NCBI GenBank assembly: GCA_963277665.1 | Contig: OY728125.1 | Span: forward strand, 1,712,952,889-1,713,016,888 | Direction of reading: 5' to 3' | Length of the DNA: 64,000 bases | Source: Viscum album | Taxonomy: Eukaryota > Streptophyta > Magnoliopsida > Santalales > Viscaceae | In this document: piece after piece, positions 25,552-37,230 of the stretch | How positions within the stretch are numbered: position 1 is the stretch's first letter | How the letters are laid out: each line of letters starts with the position of its first letter | Notes under the pieces: generated by a model | Database searches by the model: none | What the model was told of the DNA's origin: nothing | Seen by the model: only the letters and a program-made list of their open reading frames with translations | Position numbers and translations under genes: made by a program

Positions 25552-27156
25552 TTTCATTTATATATCTATTATATATATATATATATATACTGAATATATA
25601 TGATATATAAATCATACTTTATATTCTGGAAGTAAGTAAATCATGATATAAGTAATAATAATGTTAAGAACAACAAGTCCAAACACCTACAATAAAAGAA
25701 ACGATTTTACCCAAAACGCTTCTTTAACATGGAATTTACAAAAGAACGGGTAATATAAAGTCATAAGTAAACCATATATGATATCATAAAAATGAATATG
25801 ATTCTGTAATAAGTCAATAACATTATTTAAATCATTATACAGGAGGTTTGGACACTTACAAAGCAAGTCGGACCTAAGGTAAGGGATAAATTTTCAATCT
25901 CATTTTTATCCGAGATTGCTTATACGTAAGTATTTACTGGGGTTAAGTTTATCATCCATGACCATGTTTTCTAAAAATGTTTTTATAAAGTGTTTACCAT
26001 TCTTCCATGAATGTTTAAAGTCATTTTTACCCTTTATTGACCTTTTACCACATTGTATTAATGGAATCTTTCCTTTGGTTACCATATAAGGTACTTTTTG
26101 ACATTTCCGACAAAAGTACGAAGACTGTTTTTTTTAACATCTACGGCATGAATGGATTTTTAAAATATTATTTCCAAGAAGCTTCCTTTACAAGATTTCA
26201 AGTTTATTTTTAATCAAATTCTTTTAGTTTAATGTTGTATGACATGTTAAGAAAGGAAAAATGTTTTTTGAAGAAGAAAGGATATTTTTCTCAAGAATGG
26301 AGTTCAAGTGTTTTATCAAAATTATTTTCCATCTAAGATAATAAAGGGTTATGTTTTTATATCTTTTATTACATTGATTTGATAATGTTGTGATGGAATT
26401 ATTTTTATAAATTCCTTTATCTTATATAAATTGTTTTAGGATGTCATGATGTTTAAGATTCCCATTTTTATTACATGGCTTATGAAATGATGTATGATTT
26501 ATGATTTTGTGGCACACATAATAATGGTATCATTATGAGATGGGTTGGACCTATATCTCCCTCCAATGAATTGGGTAAATATTTTATATCTCGTGAGATA
26601 GACATGGCTGGAATGGTAGGTTTTACCGGTTCAGTGAAACAGGACTGAAACGAGGGTGACTCGGTTCAGAAAGGGACTTTGTCCACTAAGATAGTCTTGG
26701 AAATGAGTCTTGACTAACAAGAAATGATTCTCTATGATTATGTGTTTATGACACAAAGTTTCATGTTTTATGTTATGATTATTGGGATTACATTTCACTT
26801 CTTTGATTTATCCCATGTTATGATATTATGAGCTCTTTTGGAGGTTAAGATTTCCAAAATCTATGTTCTTATGTATATGATGTGATTGATATTTCTTTTG
26901 TTTACCCTTACTGAGCATTTGAGGTCACCCTTTTATGTTTTCTTTTCCCTAGGATATAAAGAAAGGTTTTAGGTATAAAAAAAGTATGATCTTTATGGGA
27001 GATGTTGAAGATATTTCACCACGATTAGAAGATTATATTCCGAGTTTCCAAAGACACTAAACTATTACGGTCCCTGTGTGTGTGTTTTTTTATGTACTAA
27101 GTATTCCACAAAAGTAATGTAATATCTATGTACGTTAAGCTTAGGGTCTATACAGT

Positions 27157-27168
27157 TGGTATCAGAGG
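27157..27168 (+). other. Primer-binding site 1 of element B
   Basis: TGGTATCAGAGG, two bases after the left LTR end, matches the plant initiator tRNA-Met 3' end. A second identical match lies 217 bp downstream. Confidence 0.85.
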
Positions 27169-27373
27169 CAAAGGAGGTAGGAATGTATCCGATCCTTGGG
27201 AACTCTCACATGTGAGCGTTGGATGAAGCATGGCTCTCCGCCCAAGGGCTTCATGAGGAAATGGCTGCCACTGGGGATGGTGGTGTGTCCCGCCCAGGGG
27301 GTGTAGCCGCCCATGGAGTTCCATGATAGGTATCAATTATAGTCCACTGGAAGTAATTCTAGACCGCTACAAT

Positions 27374-27385
27374 TGGTATCAGAGG
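27374..27385 (+). other. Second primer-binding-site copy in element B
   Basis: TGGTATCAGAGG preceded by 'ctacaat', which resembles an LTR end (TACA) plus a short gap. The 214 bp between the two sites (27,160-27,373) is GC-richer than its surroundings and has no counterpart that I could see in the LTRs. It looks like a foreign leader piece gained with a duplicated LTR-end/primer junction. Confidence 0.7.
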
Positions 27386-27613
27386 AAAGGTTTAGTCAAC
27401 CTTTGGAAAATAGGATGTGAAAACGTTAGTGAGATCCCTAGAGATATTTCTAAGGTATGTCTAGGGATGTCCCTATGGATAAGTATACGTATAGGATATA
27501 GTCCTAGAACTATGGTAATGATATTAGATTAAACCAAAGATGTTAGATATTGAAGTTACTCCCCCTTTATTATGATTTTTCCCTCTCACACTATTCTTTT
27601 TGGGTTTTAGAAA

Positions 27614-28183
27614 ATGGCTGGAAACAAGATGATTCGAAATAATGGAGGATATAATGGACAATGGAATGATATTATTCATGAGAAACCAAATGAGATGGTA
27701 TTTGGAAGCCCAAACATCATTATTATGCCGAATCAGCAATCTCATAATATGATCAATAAAGTACAATTTGGTAAGATTCCTGACTCGGCTAATAAGAAAA
27801 AGATGGAGTTTCATGATGATCACGAAGGAAAGAAAGTTCAATTTCCCCTATGTAAATCATGTGGGAAGAGGAATCAAGGAGAATGTTTCTAGTGAACTCG
27901 AAGATTCTTTGGGTGTGGAAAAGAAGGACACAAAGCAATTAAGTACAAAGGAAAAGGTTCAGTTAACACCATGGATGAGGATAATGGTATTGCTACGACA
28001 TCAAAAATGGTTAAGTGTTTTAAATCTGGAATATATGGGAATTATAAAAAACAATGCCCTAAGGGAAAGACTCATGAAGAGAATCAGTATGGTCGTATGG
28101 GTAGTATTTATGTGGATGATGATGAAGAGACTACAAATGATATGTGAGATGAAAGAATTGTTGAAGCTCGATTAATGGTTTAA
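27614..28183 (+). pseudogene. gag: gag 3' end with zinc knuckles (element B)
   Basis: One reading frame of 190 codons from ATG at 27,614 shows three cysteine clusters. CKSCGKRNQGEC at 27,851 is the CxxCGKxHxGEC-type knuckle of plant Ty3 Gag with its His changed to Asn. GCGKEGHKAIK near 27,914 is a CCHC knuckle that has lost its first and last Cys. CFKSGIYGNYKKQCPK near 28,016 is a third knuckle lacking its second Cys and its His. Stops interrupt the frame at about 27,890, 27,893 and 28,144. The large N-terminal gag domain is missing, so the protein was short even before decay. An acceptor-like 'ttttag' sits three bases before the ATG region. Confidence 0.8.
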
Positions 28184-28799
28184 GAATGTAGTGGAATGAT
28201 TACATGTTTATCATATGTAATGTTGTATAATAATCTCATGGTACTATGGAATAAAGAGACATCTAAGGATTGTTACACTGTTGTATTTCCTTGAGTTTTG
28301 AAAGTGTATGATTAATGTTACCAGTATCCATGAAAGGTTATTTAGATATTTTTGGAATGTATATGGTATGCGCATAATGAAGGGATAAGGAGAAAATTAA
28401 ATGTTTGATAGTATTCATGAGCTCATGACTGATATAAGGAGAAGGTTATATCATGGTTTGAGTATATATAATTTTTGGATTTTGGTATGTGGAAAGAGTT
28501 AACTTTTGACAACATTCATGTTTTCACTATGGTTCAATGGGTATTCAAGAGAATACATGATTAAGGCCTTTGAATGTTTTGAAAGTGACCAACAAGACAT
28601 ATCTTATGATATATGGGGATCAAAGATGGTATTAAATCTCTGGTAATCGTTTTCACTATATTATGAAAATGGACTACAGTATTATGGATAAGCCTAAAGA
28701 TTAGAATGGATTATGTTGGGAATAAATTAGTATTTTTTAAGGATAGAAGTTCTTTTTTCGATATTATTGATGGGATGTTATAGTAATGTAGTTTTAGAA
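28184..28799 (+). other. Unassigned interior of element B
   Basis: No protease, RT or integrase motifs were found here on either strand. Weak likeness to the interior of A exists downstream, after about 28,900, but not clearly in this stretch. Confidence 0.4.
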
Positions 28800-28925
28800 A
28801 AAGGACAACCTGCAGAACGGGCGACAACCCATCGCGTCGGACAAGGCTGTGGGAATCGAACCCACAACCGAAGTGCGACTGGCCTTTATCGCCTACCACT
28901 GGCCTACAGGAAGTCCCTGTTTAGT
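28800..28925 (-). other. Antisense tRNA-like / SINE-head-like segment in B
   Basis: On the minus strand there is an A-box-like TAGGCCAGTGG (28,906-28,896), then 33 bases, then a canonical B box GGTTCGATTCC (28,862-28,852) within a perfect 5-bp T-arm stem GTGGG/CCCAC. No complete cloverleaf can be drawn, so this is not a tRNA gene; it resembles the tRNA-derived head of a plant SINE. It is GC-rich compared with its surroundings. Element A carries a homologous segment at 38,127-38,181 with the same 33-base spacing. Confidence 0.7.
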
Positions 28926-29583
28926 AGAAACTAATTATATTTTATTAAGCGGTATGATATATGAAGTATAAGTTCATTTTTGGAACCATATACGATTAAT
29001 CTCACTATAAGATAGACTTATAACTTTTTCTAGCCTTTTGTTTGAAATATATGGAATGACCCATCATTCTATCACATGATCTGCTAACACATCATGAATG
29101 ACAAATTCAACTTCATTTATTTAAAAGATAAAGTGGAAATTGTCTAAAGAATGACAAACGGTGAAACTATACCAAAATCACGAAAGTATTTCTTCTAATT
29201 CCAATTCCATCAACTTTAGGGAAATGATCTTGAAAACCAAAAATGTTGTCCTAGTGATCTTATATCTGATCAATCAGATGGTACCTTAGATCGTCACAAA
29301 TTTATGTCTTTGTGATTGCTGGCTTTTCCATAGCCATGTTCTCTACCACTCTCCATCAGAACATGATGGTAAGATTTCTCTTCTATATCCATATTTTCAC
29401 CTATGTGGAAACCCAGTGATTAGTTTATTTGGGTAACCGTTACGTTTCATACTTTTGTTTTTAAAGATTGGTTTTGGTATTCCTTTTTACGATGTGGGTT
29501 TCTATTAAAGAAACATTCGAATAGTAAACCATTTATAACCCCGACGAATTTCGAGGGCGAAATTCATTTTAAGGGGGGTAGAA
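28926..29583 (+). other. 3' interior and polypurine tract of element B
   Basis: Non-coding 3' interior that aligns with the end of A's interior (for example 'gttctc.accactct.cat' at about 29,338 and 39,029, and 'ttctcttc.atatccat.ttt' at about 29,379 and 39,066). It ends '..cgaatttcgagggcgaaattcattttaaggggggtagaa', the standard gypsy 3' end: a 'cgag..cgaa' motif, then the polypurine tract AAGGGGGGTAGAA (29,571-29,583), then TG. Confidence 0.8.
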
Positions 29584-31415
29584 TGTAACACCCCGAAATT
29601 ATATGAAAAGTATTATTTTTAATTTCATTAATGTCTTGTGTTGTACGCTACACCAAAAGAAGCTTTCACAACACGCATCCTTGACTTGCCTTCCATTACA
29701 CGCAATCGCGACCTTCCTCGATAGCGTGTGTAGTATGCAATAATGAGTTTCACTAAACAGCAATATGCTATTAAAATATTATTAAAACTAGCCGTTATGA
29801 ATAGTTATAATCACTTTTTGAAATTTTTTAAATTTTATTTTTCAAAATAGACTTTATTTTTGGATTCGTAATATCGAAATTAGCTTAGGGTGAAATTTTG
29901 GTACTTTTTGGATAACTTTCATTTTCTGGTGAATAGTGAAAATTACTAAATTTTAATTAAAAACAACTTTTTTTAATCGAAATAATTAATAGTGATAAAT
30001 TATTAATTTGAGTGGTTTTAAAGTATATTTAGAATATTTTTTTACAATTCAATACAAGGTTGGTTATTGGATGTAATTTCACATTTACACCAGACATAAA
30101 CAAGTGTTAATCTTTTGATCGTTATTATCTCTTAAAAACACGCTATTTGTTGTGACAGCGGAAATTAATTATAAAATTAATTAATGCAAATTATATGTTG
30201 GGAATTTTGTAAAATAGAAATCATTTTTGAATTCGGAATATCAATTATAGCTTAGGGTGAAATTTTGGCATTTTTTTGAAAAACTTCAATTTTTGAAACT
30301 ACTAAGTGGTAGTTACAAAAATTAATTTTTTCATAAATCATAATTTTACCGCTTCTGTGAATGGAATTTCAAAAATCCGAGAGACACGGTTGATGTTAGT
30401 ATGTAAAATGTGATTCAATGAGATGAAAATAATTTTTGGTGAATAGTAACTTTTTACTTTTATTTATCACGGTTAAAAGTAAATAGGGTAATTAAGGGTA
30501 AACATGATATTAATATTACCCTAACACATGTAATAATATTATTGGACAAGTTTATCTCGACCAAAAACAACCTTAAGTGTAAAATATTATCATTTAGGCC
30601 CACTTGGATTAGATTAGGACATTTATTATTATTTAATTCAAAGAAGAGTTAAAAGAGTTAAAAACAAAGTTTATTTACTAAAACATTTTTAATATAGTGT
30701 TATACATAATATAATTTAGACTATAAATATTCATTAGAAAGATAAAAAGATTTACTACATAATGGTTTTTTATTTGTAATTTATATACTTTATATAATTT
30801 AATTTATTTATGACACAACGATGATGCAATAATTAACTTTTTAAGAAAATATTAACATAATTGATGTTAAAATGTCCAAATAAATGTAATTTGAGACTTT
30901 TTATGACTTAAACTAATTTTATAGGTTAATATGACATGTTATTGTTGATTTAAGTAACTTGGTTCGAACTTATCATTCTGTTAGAAATTTCATAAAAATC
31001 ATGTACCAAATAGTGTCAAAATTGACATAAATTAGTTTTTAAAACAAATATTATATTATTAATTGTTATTTAATTCCTAAAAATCTAAGGTTCTGCCAAA
31101 TGACTTAGATAACGTTATATATATGGATAATAAGCAACTTGGGTTTCGTTTGGCTTCATATAGTATGTTTATTAACCATATAGTGTAAGAAAACAAAAAG
31201 ACACGGTAAAAGTTAAATTATTTAACTTAGAGTTAAATCTAATTGATAAGGTTAAAATAATAACCTAAACTTGTCTAAATCCAATTTGATGAGAGGATTT
31301 CGACCCATACCCACTTTAGCTTCAAAATAATACCCTTTGGAACCATTATAAACCGAATTTGACCTTAATATAAAATAATATTTTGAGATTTTCCTAAGGT
31401 GCCCCTCTCCTCCCT

Positions 31416-31423
31416 TATAAAAG
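31416..31423 (+). promoter_or_regulatory. TATA box, B right LTR
   Basis: TATAAAAG in the same CT-rich context as in the left LTR. As a 3' LTR promoter it would read into A's LTR sequence. Confidence 0.7.
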
Positions 31424-31756
31424 GGCACCTCCTCCCTCTCCTCCTCACACCAATTTGAGCATTCAAGATCGGCCAACCCCTGCCCAAATCTCTTCTACAC
31501 TTCCCTAGTATCATCCTAGAGGTCCTGGTCTTCTTAACAGACCAATTTTAGTGCCCTAAAAGGAGGTCTCAAAGAAGCACTTCAAAGAAGAGGTAATATC
31601 CATTACCGATCCTTTCCAATTTCTTTCTTCTTCAACTTCTTCTTCTTTAGTTGTTTAATTATGAAGTAATAACATCAGTATCACTCATATACTGATATGT
31701 TATTAAAAGTATTAAACAGCCCTATTTAACCATCTATCCATCCTACGGAAAATGAA

Positions 31757-32192
31757 ATCACCGCGCGCGCGTACGTACGGAATACCGTCTCCACGCCGTG
31801 GTGTAATCTATTTTCCGCCACCACCTTAATATGATGGGTATAATGGTGTAATGAGTAACTATATATGATTATTATAGAGTGATATTGATACTGAAATAGT
31901 ATACATACACTAAAACACAATTCCACGACCATGGGAACGATATCATCGCTCGTGCGTACGTACGGACTACCGTCTCCACGACGCGATGAGATTCATTATC
32001 CATGTTAACCATTCCAGAATGATTATAAAGTATATATAATGAATAATAATGGAATATATGACATGGTAAATCTACTAGATTTATGTATATATATATATAT
32101 GTCATCTATTTACTTCCATTCAAGACAATAAGGAAAGGAAAGCAGTGTTCATGCGTACATACGGACTACCGTCTCCATGAACGGTGTGTTTC
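31757..32192 (+). other. Three palindrome-centred hairpin modules, B right LTR
   Basis: Cores at 31,770-31,779, 31,955-31,964 and 32,154-32,163; the last is CGTACATACG, one base off the palindrome. Outer stems pair as in the left LTR, and the apical ACGG-N4-CCGT is intact in all three. Confidence 0.7.
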
Positions 32193-34224
32193 ATTTCATT
32201 TATATATCTATTATATATATATATACTGAATATATATGATATATAAATAATACTTTATATTCTGGAAGTAATTAAATAATGATATAAGTAATAATAATGT
32301 CAAGAACAACAAGTCCAAACACCTACGATAAATGAAACGATTTTACCCAAAACGCTTCTTTAACATGGAATTTACAAAAGAACGGGTATTATAAAGTCAT
32401 AAGTGAACCATATATGATATCATAACAATGAATATGATTCTGTAATAAGTCAATAACATTATTTAAATCATTATACAGGAGGTTCGGACACTTACAAAGC
32501 AAGTCGGACCTAAGGTAAGGGATAAATTTTCAATCTCATTTTTATCCGAGATTGCTTATACGTAAGTATTTACTGGGGTTATGTTTATTATACATGACCA
32601 TGTTTTCTAAAAATGTTTTTATGAAGTGTTTACCATTCTTCCATGAATTTTTAAAGTCATTTTTACACTTTATTGACCTTTTACCACATTGTATGACTGG
32701 AATCTTTCCTTTGGTTACCATATAAGGTACTTTTTGACTTTTCTGACAAAAGTACGAAGAATGTTTTTTTTAACTTATACGGCATGAATGGATTTTTAAA
32801 ACATTATTTCCAAGAAGCTTCCTTTACAAGTTTTCAAGTTTATTTTTAATCAACTTCTTTTAGTTTAAAGTTGTATGACATGTTAAGAAAGGAAAAATGT
32901 TTTTTGAAGAAGAAAAGATATTTTCCTCAAGAATGGAGTTCAAGTGTTTTATCAAAATTATTTTCCATCTAAGATAATAAAGGGTTCTGTTTTTATCTCT
33001 ATTATTACATTGATTTGATAATGTTGTGATGGAATTATTTTTATGAATTCCTTTATCTTATATAAATTGTTTTATGATGTCATGATGTTTAAGATTCCCA
33101 TTTTTATTACATGGGTTATGAAATGATGTATGATTTATGATTTTGTGGCACACATAAGAATGGTATCATTATGAGATGGGTGGGACCTATATCTCCCTCC
33201 AATTCATTGGGTAAAGATTTTATATCTCATGAGATAGACATGGCTGTAATGGTAGGTTATCCCGGTTCAGTGAAACAGGACTGAAACGAGGGTGACTTGG
33301 TTCAGAAAGGGACTTTGTCCACTAAGATAGTCTTGGCAATGAGTCTTGACTAACAAGAAATGATTCTCTATGATTATGTGTGTATGCCACAAAGTTTCAT
33401 GTTTTATGTTATGATTATTGGGATTACATTTCACTTCTATGATTTATCCCATGTTATGATATTATGAGCTCTTTTGGAGGTTAAGATTTCCAAAATCTAT
33501 GTTCTTATGTATATGATGTGATTGATATTTCTTTTGTTTACCCTTACTGAGCATTTGAGCTCACCATTTTATGTTTTCTTTTACTCAGGATATAAAGAAT
33601 GGTTTTAGGTATAAAAAAGTATGATCTTTATGGGTGATGTTGAAGATCTTTCACCACGATTAGAAGATTATATTCCGAGTTTCCAAAGACACTAAAATAT
33701 TACGGTCCCTGTGTGTGTGTTTTGTTATGTACTAAGTATTCCGAAAAAGTAATGTAATATCTATGTACGTTAAGCTGAGGGTCTCTACACTTCCCCTTAG
33801 GTGTTGGCAATTCAAGTAAACCTTTTGGTTTAGACCAAAGGCAGAGACCTAGTTTAATGGTAACATATTCTCTTAAGTTCATTTGTTTTATTTTAATTCT
33901 CCAACCCCATAAACTCTTTTTATTCCTTTATATTATAACAAAACCAGTATAATAAATATACTAGGATTTTTTTATGAGAATTATTCTAACTACACTTACA
34001 CACCCTTTATCAAATGGGTAAAGAACATACTGTTTCAGTGGACGGTGAATTACAGTCTCAAGAAACGACTATTGTTCAATCTTCTCCAACCCCCTCTCAT
34101 AGTGGCCATTATGATGGAACATTATTTATATATGATATATATTAGGTCAATGATTTATCTATTATTTGGTAATTTTTTTACATACACACCTTTACGTTCC
34201 AATATGTGTACATACGATAATTTC

Positions 34225-34456
34225 ATTTGAGGAAGTGCGGACTACCGCCCCCTCAAGGTTATATGATTCGTTGTTGACATACATGAAACGTATAAAAGAT
34301 GGTGTCAATAAAATTATGTAAAATATATACCCTATAATTCTATAATGTAATTATTATATACCTATGTGTCCTTAATATTTCATTCCATTAAATATGAAAT
34401 ATAATTGATTTTAGCATTCATGCGTACGTACAGCTTACCATCTCCATGAACGGAGC
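34225..34456 (+). other. Two hairpin modules, A left LTR
   Basis: First copy: outer stem TTGAGG/CCTCAA with apical GCGG-ACTA-CCGC, where both sides of the usual ACGG/CCGT stem have changed together. Second copy (34,411-34,456): stem TTCATG/CATGAA around CGTACGTACA. This is the same position class as the B and C modules but more decayed. Confidence 0.6.
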
Positions 34457-34794
34457 ATTTCAATTGTTATCTCTAAATGTTATGTAATATTAAAAATACA
34501 TACATATACTGGATATATATGATATATATGATATATAAATCATGAATATAATTATGGAGATGATGGACATTTGACCACATGAAGAACTTGTAATTATAAG
34601 AAGTTCATTTTTTACTCAACTACCAAATATCGACAAAATGACCATTAGATACTTAAATGAGTGCATATTGGTTATAACATGGTAATAATTTATATAAATG
34701 GAAAAATTAACTTGAAATAGTATCTTAAGATAATAGAAATTAACTTTATATGCATATTTAGGAGATTAAATAACGAACGAGTCCAGTCAGACAC

Positions 34795-35460
34795 AAGGTA
34801 AAGGGATTCTTATCTCACTTTTAATTCCATGAAATTTCAATTGTTCGCCACTTATTTATTTAATAAGGTGTATTATGTACTAAAAATTGATATATATTAT
34901 CATTATTCTTTTTATATTAATGGTATTATATGATAAAATTTATTGTTATTATCTTTTGGTCTTACAACTTGATTGATTACAACGTGGTAAGGGGTTTCCT
35001 GTCTCACTTTTAATTCTGTGAGATTTACATTGTTCTCCACTTGTTTACTACATGTGGTGTATTGTTAATTGCCATTTGATTTATATTATAATGATTATAA
35101 TTATATTTATGGTATTCTGTGAATCATTTGGTGGTTATTAACTTTTTTTCATACTACTCTATTGATTACAACGTGGTAAGGCGTTTCTTATCTCACTTTT
35201 AATTCCAAGAGATTTCCATTGTTCACCACTTATTTATTCCATGCAGTGTATTGTGTACTTCCATTTGATATATATTATCATGATTCTATTTATATTTTTT
35301 GTATTCTATGATTAATTTTTTGGTTATTAAATTTTGGTCTTACAACTCGATTGATTACAATGGTGTAAGGGGATTTCATCTCACTTTTTATTCATGTGAG
35401 ATTCATGCTATATTTTCCACTATTTCCTTTTCTATGGTGTATGTACTTTACTTGATTGAA
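34795..35460 (+). repeat. 188-bp tandem repeat, four units, A left LTR
   Basis: Units start at 'ggtaaagggattc' (about 34,797), 'ggtaaggggtttc' (34,986), 'ggtaaggcgtttc' (35,175) and 'tgtaaggggattt' (35,364), a spacing of about 189 bp. Each unit repeats a donor-like GGTAAGG followed after about 12 bases by a hairpin, best kept as ATCTCAC...GTGAGAT-like with a 10-base loop. The right LTR has the same four units, so the array predates insertion of A. Confidence 0.8.
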
Positions 35461-37112
35461 TTCGTTATGTAATATACATTAATTTATTAGTATTTAAATC
35501 TTCAAGGTACGATACTTATTTCATGGGGTGTATGATTCATATGTTACCAAATCGGTGAGGGAATCTTTAACCCTCCTCTTTTTAAAAGACATCATTTAGG
35601 TTATGTCTTTTAATTTCCTCATTCTTTGTTCAGGATATGTTTTTATATATCATTATTGATGTAAATTTTATGTCCATGTTATGATATACCATTTTATCTC
35701 TCATCAACTCATTTTCATAATTTTAATGTGGCGCCGTTAGGCTATCAAATTTCTAAAATGGAACTTCTTAACCAAATTTCAATTCTTTGGGGTTAAACTT
35801 CTACTTCTTGATTATGTCATGCTATGAATATGTGTGAATATACTCTGATCTTTTTACACTTAATATCCACATTATTTGGTGTATTTATATTTTTCACACA
35901 TTATTATGTCATATATTTATCATTAATCAAAATATACCGTCTTTATAAGGGAGTTCTACTCAATTAACATTCCATTGAGACTTCATTTTTGTTATGCCCC
36001 AATTCTCTTTTTTATAGTGTATATACTTTCCTTTGATGTATTATATCACGAACCATTCTATTTTCATGATATTATAAGCTTTGATTGATGTTATTCATCA
36101 ATTAATTGTATTCAAGCATCTCACATTTTGTTAAAACTCTATAACTAATATATCTTTTTAAAGCTTTTAAAGATTTATTATTATAAATCATTATTGTTAA
36201 CGTCTATGTTTTAAAAATGTATTGATGGATTTATTAACATGGAAATTATTGTTTTAAAATTTTAATTATTCTAAAATCTTAAAAATGGAATGGGACACTT
36301 TGATTCAAAAATCTATTTATTAAATGTTTTAAATGGGTTTGAAAATAGTTTGATAAATAATTGTTTATTTTAATATATTGATATGATATTTTGTGATTGG
36401 AATGGGGAAATTTTATCTTTCCATTATGATTTTTATGTGTTTTAATTATGTTATGGTTATTGGGCATTGTTTAAGTATACGGGTGGTTCCATGATAGCCC
36501 TAGGGCAGGTGAGCCCGAGATAGCTCTCCAATGCATTGGGGAATGTGACAGAGGTAAACATTAATGTTTCTAATAACAGATTTATGGAATATGCTGTGAT
36601 GGGTATTCCAAATGTAACTCCCAACATAGCTATGAGGGAAACAATGTCTGTTTGATATGGATGCCACAATTTAACTTTATGATTTATGATTTCTGTGTCT
36701 TATTAATAAATATTATGATTTCATTAGGTATGTTATGATAAAAAATATGACTTCATTTATTTGTATTTATTTAGAGGTTATTGTTTCCTTTACTTATTTT
36801 ATAACCCTGAATGAGATTTTTATGTTCATCCCCTATTTTGGAAATGTTTTCCATGAGAATTAAAGATGAATAGGTTTAATGATGGGATTATGGAAAAGTC
36901 ATGATGTCTAAAACATGGATATAGACATATTTAATTTTATGAATTTTTTTTCTAAAAAATGGATACTGAGTTATAGTGCCTACATGTAATTTTCAAGTTG
37001 ATATGTAATTTTTATAGACTAATTCTCTAAAAATATAAACCTAAAATGATCTTCAATGTGAATTATTAATTTAATTCAATATTATGTAATGTATTATTGT
37101 CTGGTCCTTATA

Positions 37113-37230
37113 GTTGGTATCATATGTCTGTTTAGACAACTATAAGGGATTATGAGTTTTCGTTAAACACACGGTTAGTCCCTATCAATATTATTTCAGT
37201 TAAATCCTTGTTTTTTAAAATTTTTAGAGC
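37113..37230 (+). other. Primer-site region and 5' leader of element A interior
   Basis: TGGTATCATATG at 37,116-37,127 is a decayed initiator tRNA-Met primer site next to the LTR end at 37,112. The leader ends in an acceptor-like 'aaatttttag' just before the ATG at 37,231. Confidence 0.7.

Larger units (their letters stand above)
22934..27154 (+). mobile_element. Element B left LTR
   Basis: Order: TG start; the 'gacagcgg' block; U3 motif (24,160); TATA (24,768); donor-like AG|GTAATA (24,945); three hairpins (25,109-25,551); acceptor-like TATACAG|GAGG (25,842); donor-like AAG|GTAAGG (25,879) followed by a 7-bp hairpin (25,895-25,918); acceptor-like TTTTCCCTAG|GATAT (26,952); end TACA. If spliced, the introns would be about 898 and 1,074 bp. 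All of these landmarks recur in the right LTR, and most in element C. Confidence 0.9.
22934..33789 (+). mobile_element. Element B: non-autonomous LTR retrotransposon with gag relic
   Basis: Bounded by TGTAACACCCC and ...TACA and flanked by a perfect 5-bp duplication CTTCC (22,929-22,933 and 33,790-33,794). LTRs are 22,934-27,154 (4,221 bp) and 29,584-33,789 (4,206 bp), nearly identical by eye, which makes this the youngest element here. The interior (27,155-29,583, 2.4 kb) is shorter than one LTR and holds only a gag 3' end, without pol. This resembles gag-only (TR-GAG-like) or LARD-like non-autonomous elements. It is inserted in the left LTR of A in the same orientation. Confidence 0.95.
29584..33789 (+). 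mobile_element. Element B right LTR
   Basis: Near-identical partner of the left LTR. TATA at 31,416; donor-like AG|GTAATA at 31,593; acceptor-like TATACAG|GAGG ending 32,478; donor-like AAG|GTAAGG at 32,515; acceptor-like CTTTTACTCAG|GATAT ending 33,588; end CTCTACA at 33,789. The (TA)n runs near 32,085 and 32,215 are shorter than in the left LTR. Confidence 0.95.
33790..37112 (+). mobile_element. Element A left LTR, second part
   Basis: Resumes with the duplicated CTTCC and aligns with 40,844-43,833 and then 56,480-56,817. Contains two hairpin modules (34,225-34,258 and 34,411-34,456), an acceptor-like TTTAG|GAG (34,761), a 188-bp tandem array, an acceptor-like TTTGTTCAG|GATAT (35,633), and the end ...GGTCCTTATA. 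The sequence that continues A in the right LTR past element C (56,480 on) matches 36,777 onward here, which confirms the C insertion point. Confidence 0.9.

Noticed and set aside
25435..25590. (TA)n microsatellites as functional elements
   Set aside because: They are simple repeats that differ in length between the two B LTRs. Likely slippage with no further signal.
28843..28918. Minus-strand tRNA gene
   Set aside because: The T-arm and B box are good, but no acceptor stem or anticodon arm can be formed, and the sister in A is decayed. It is reported as tRNA-like instead.
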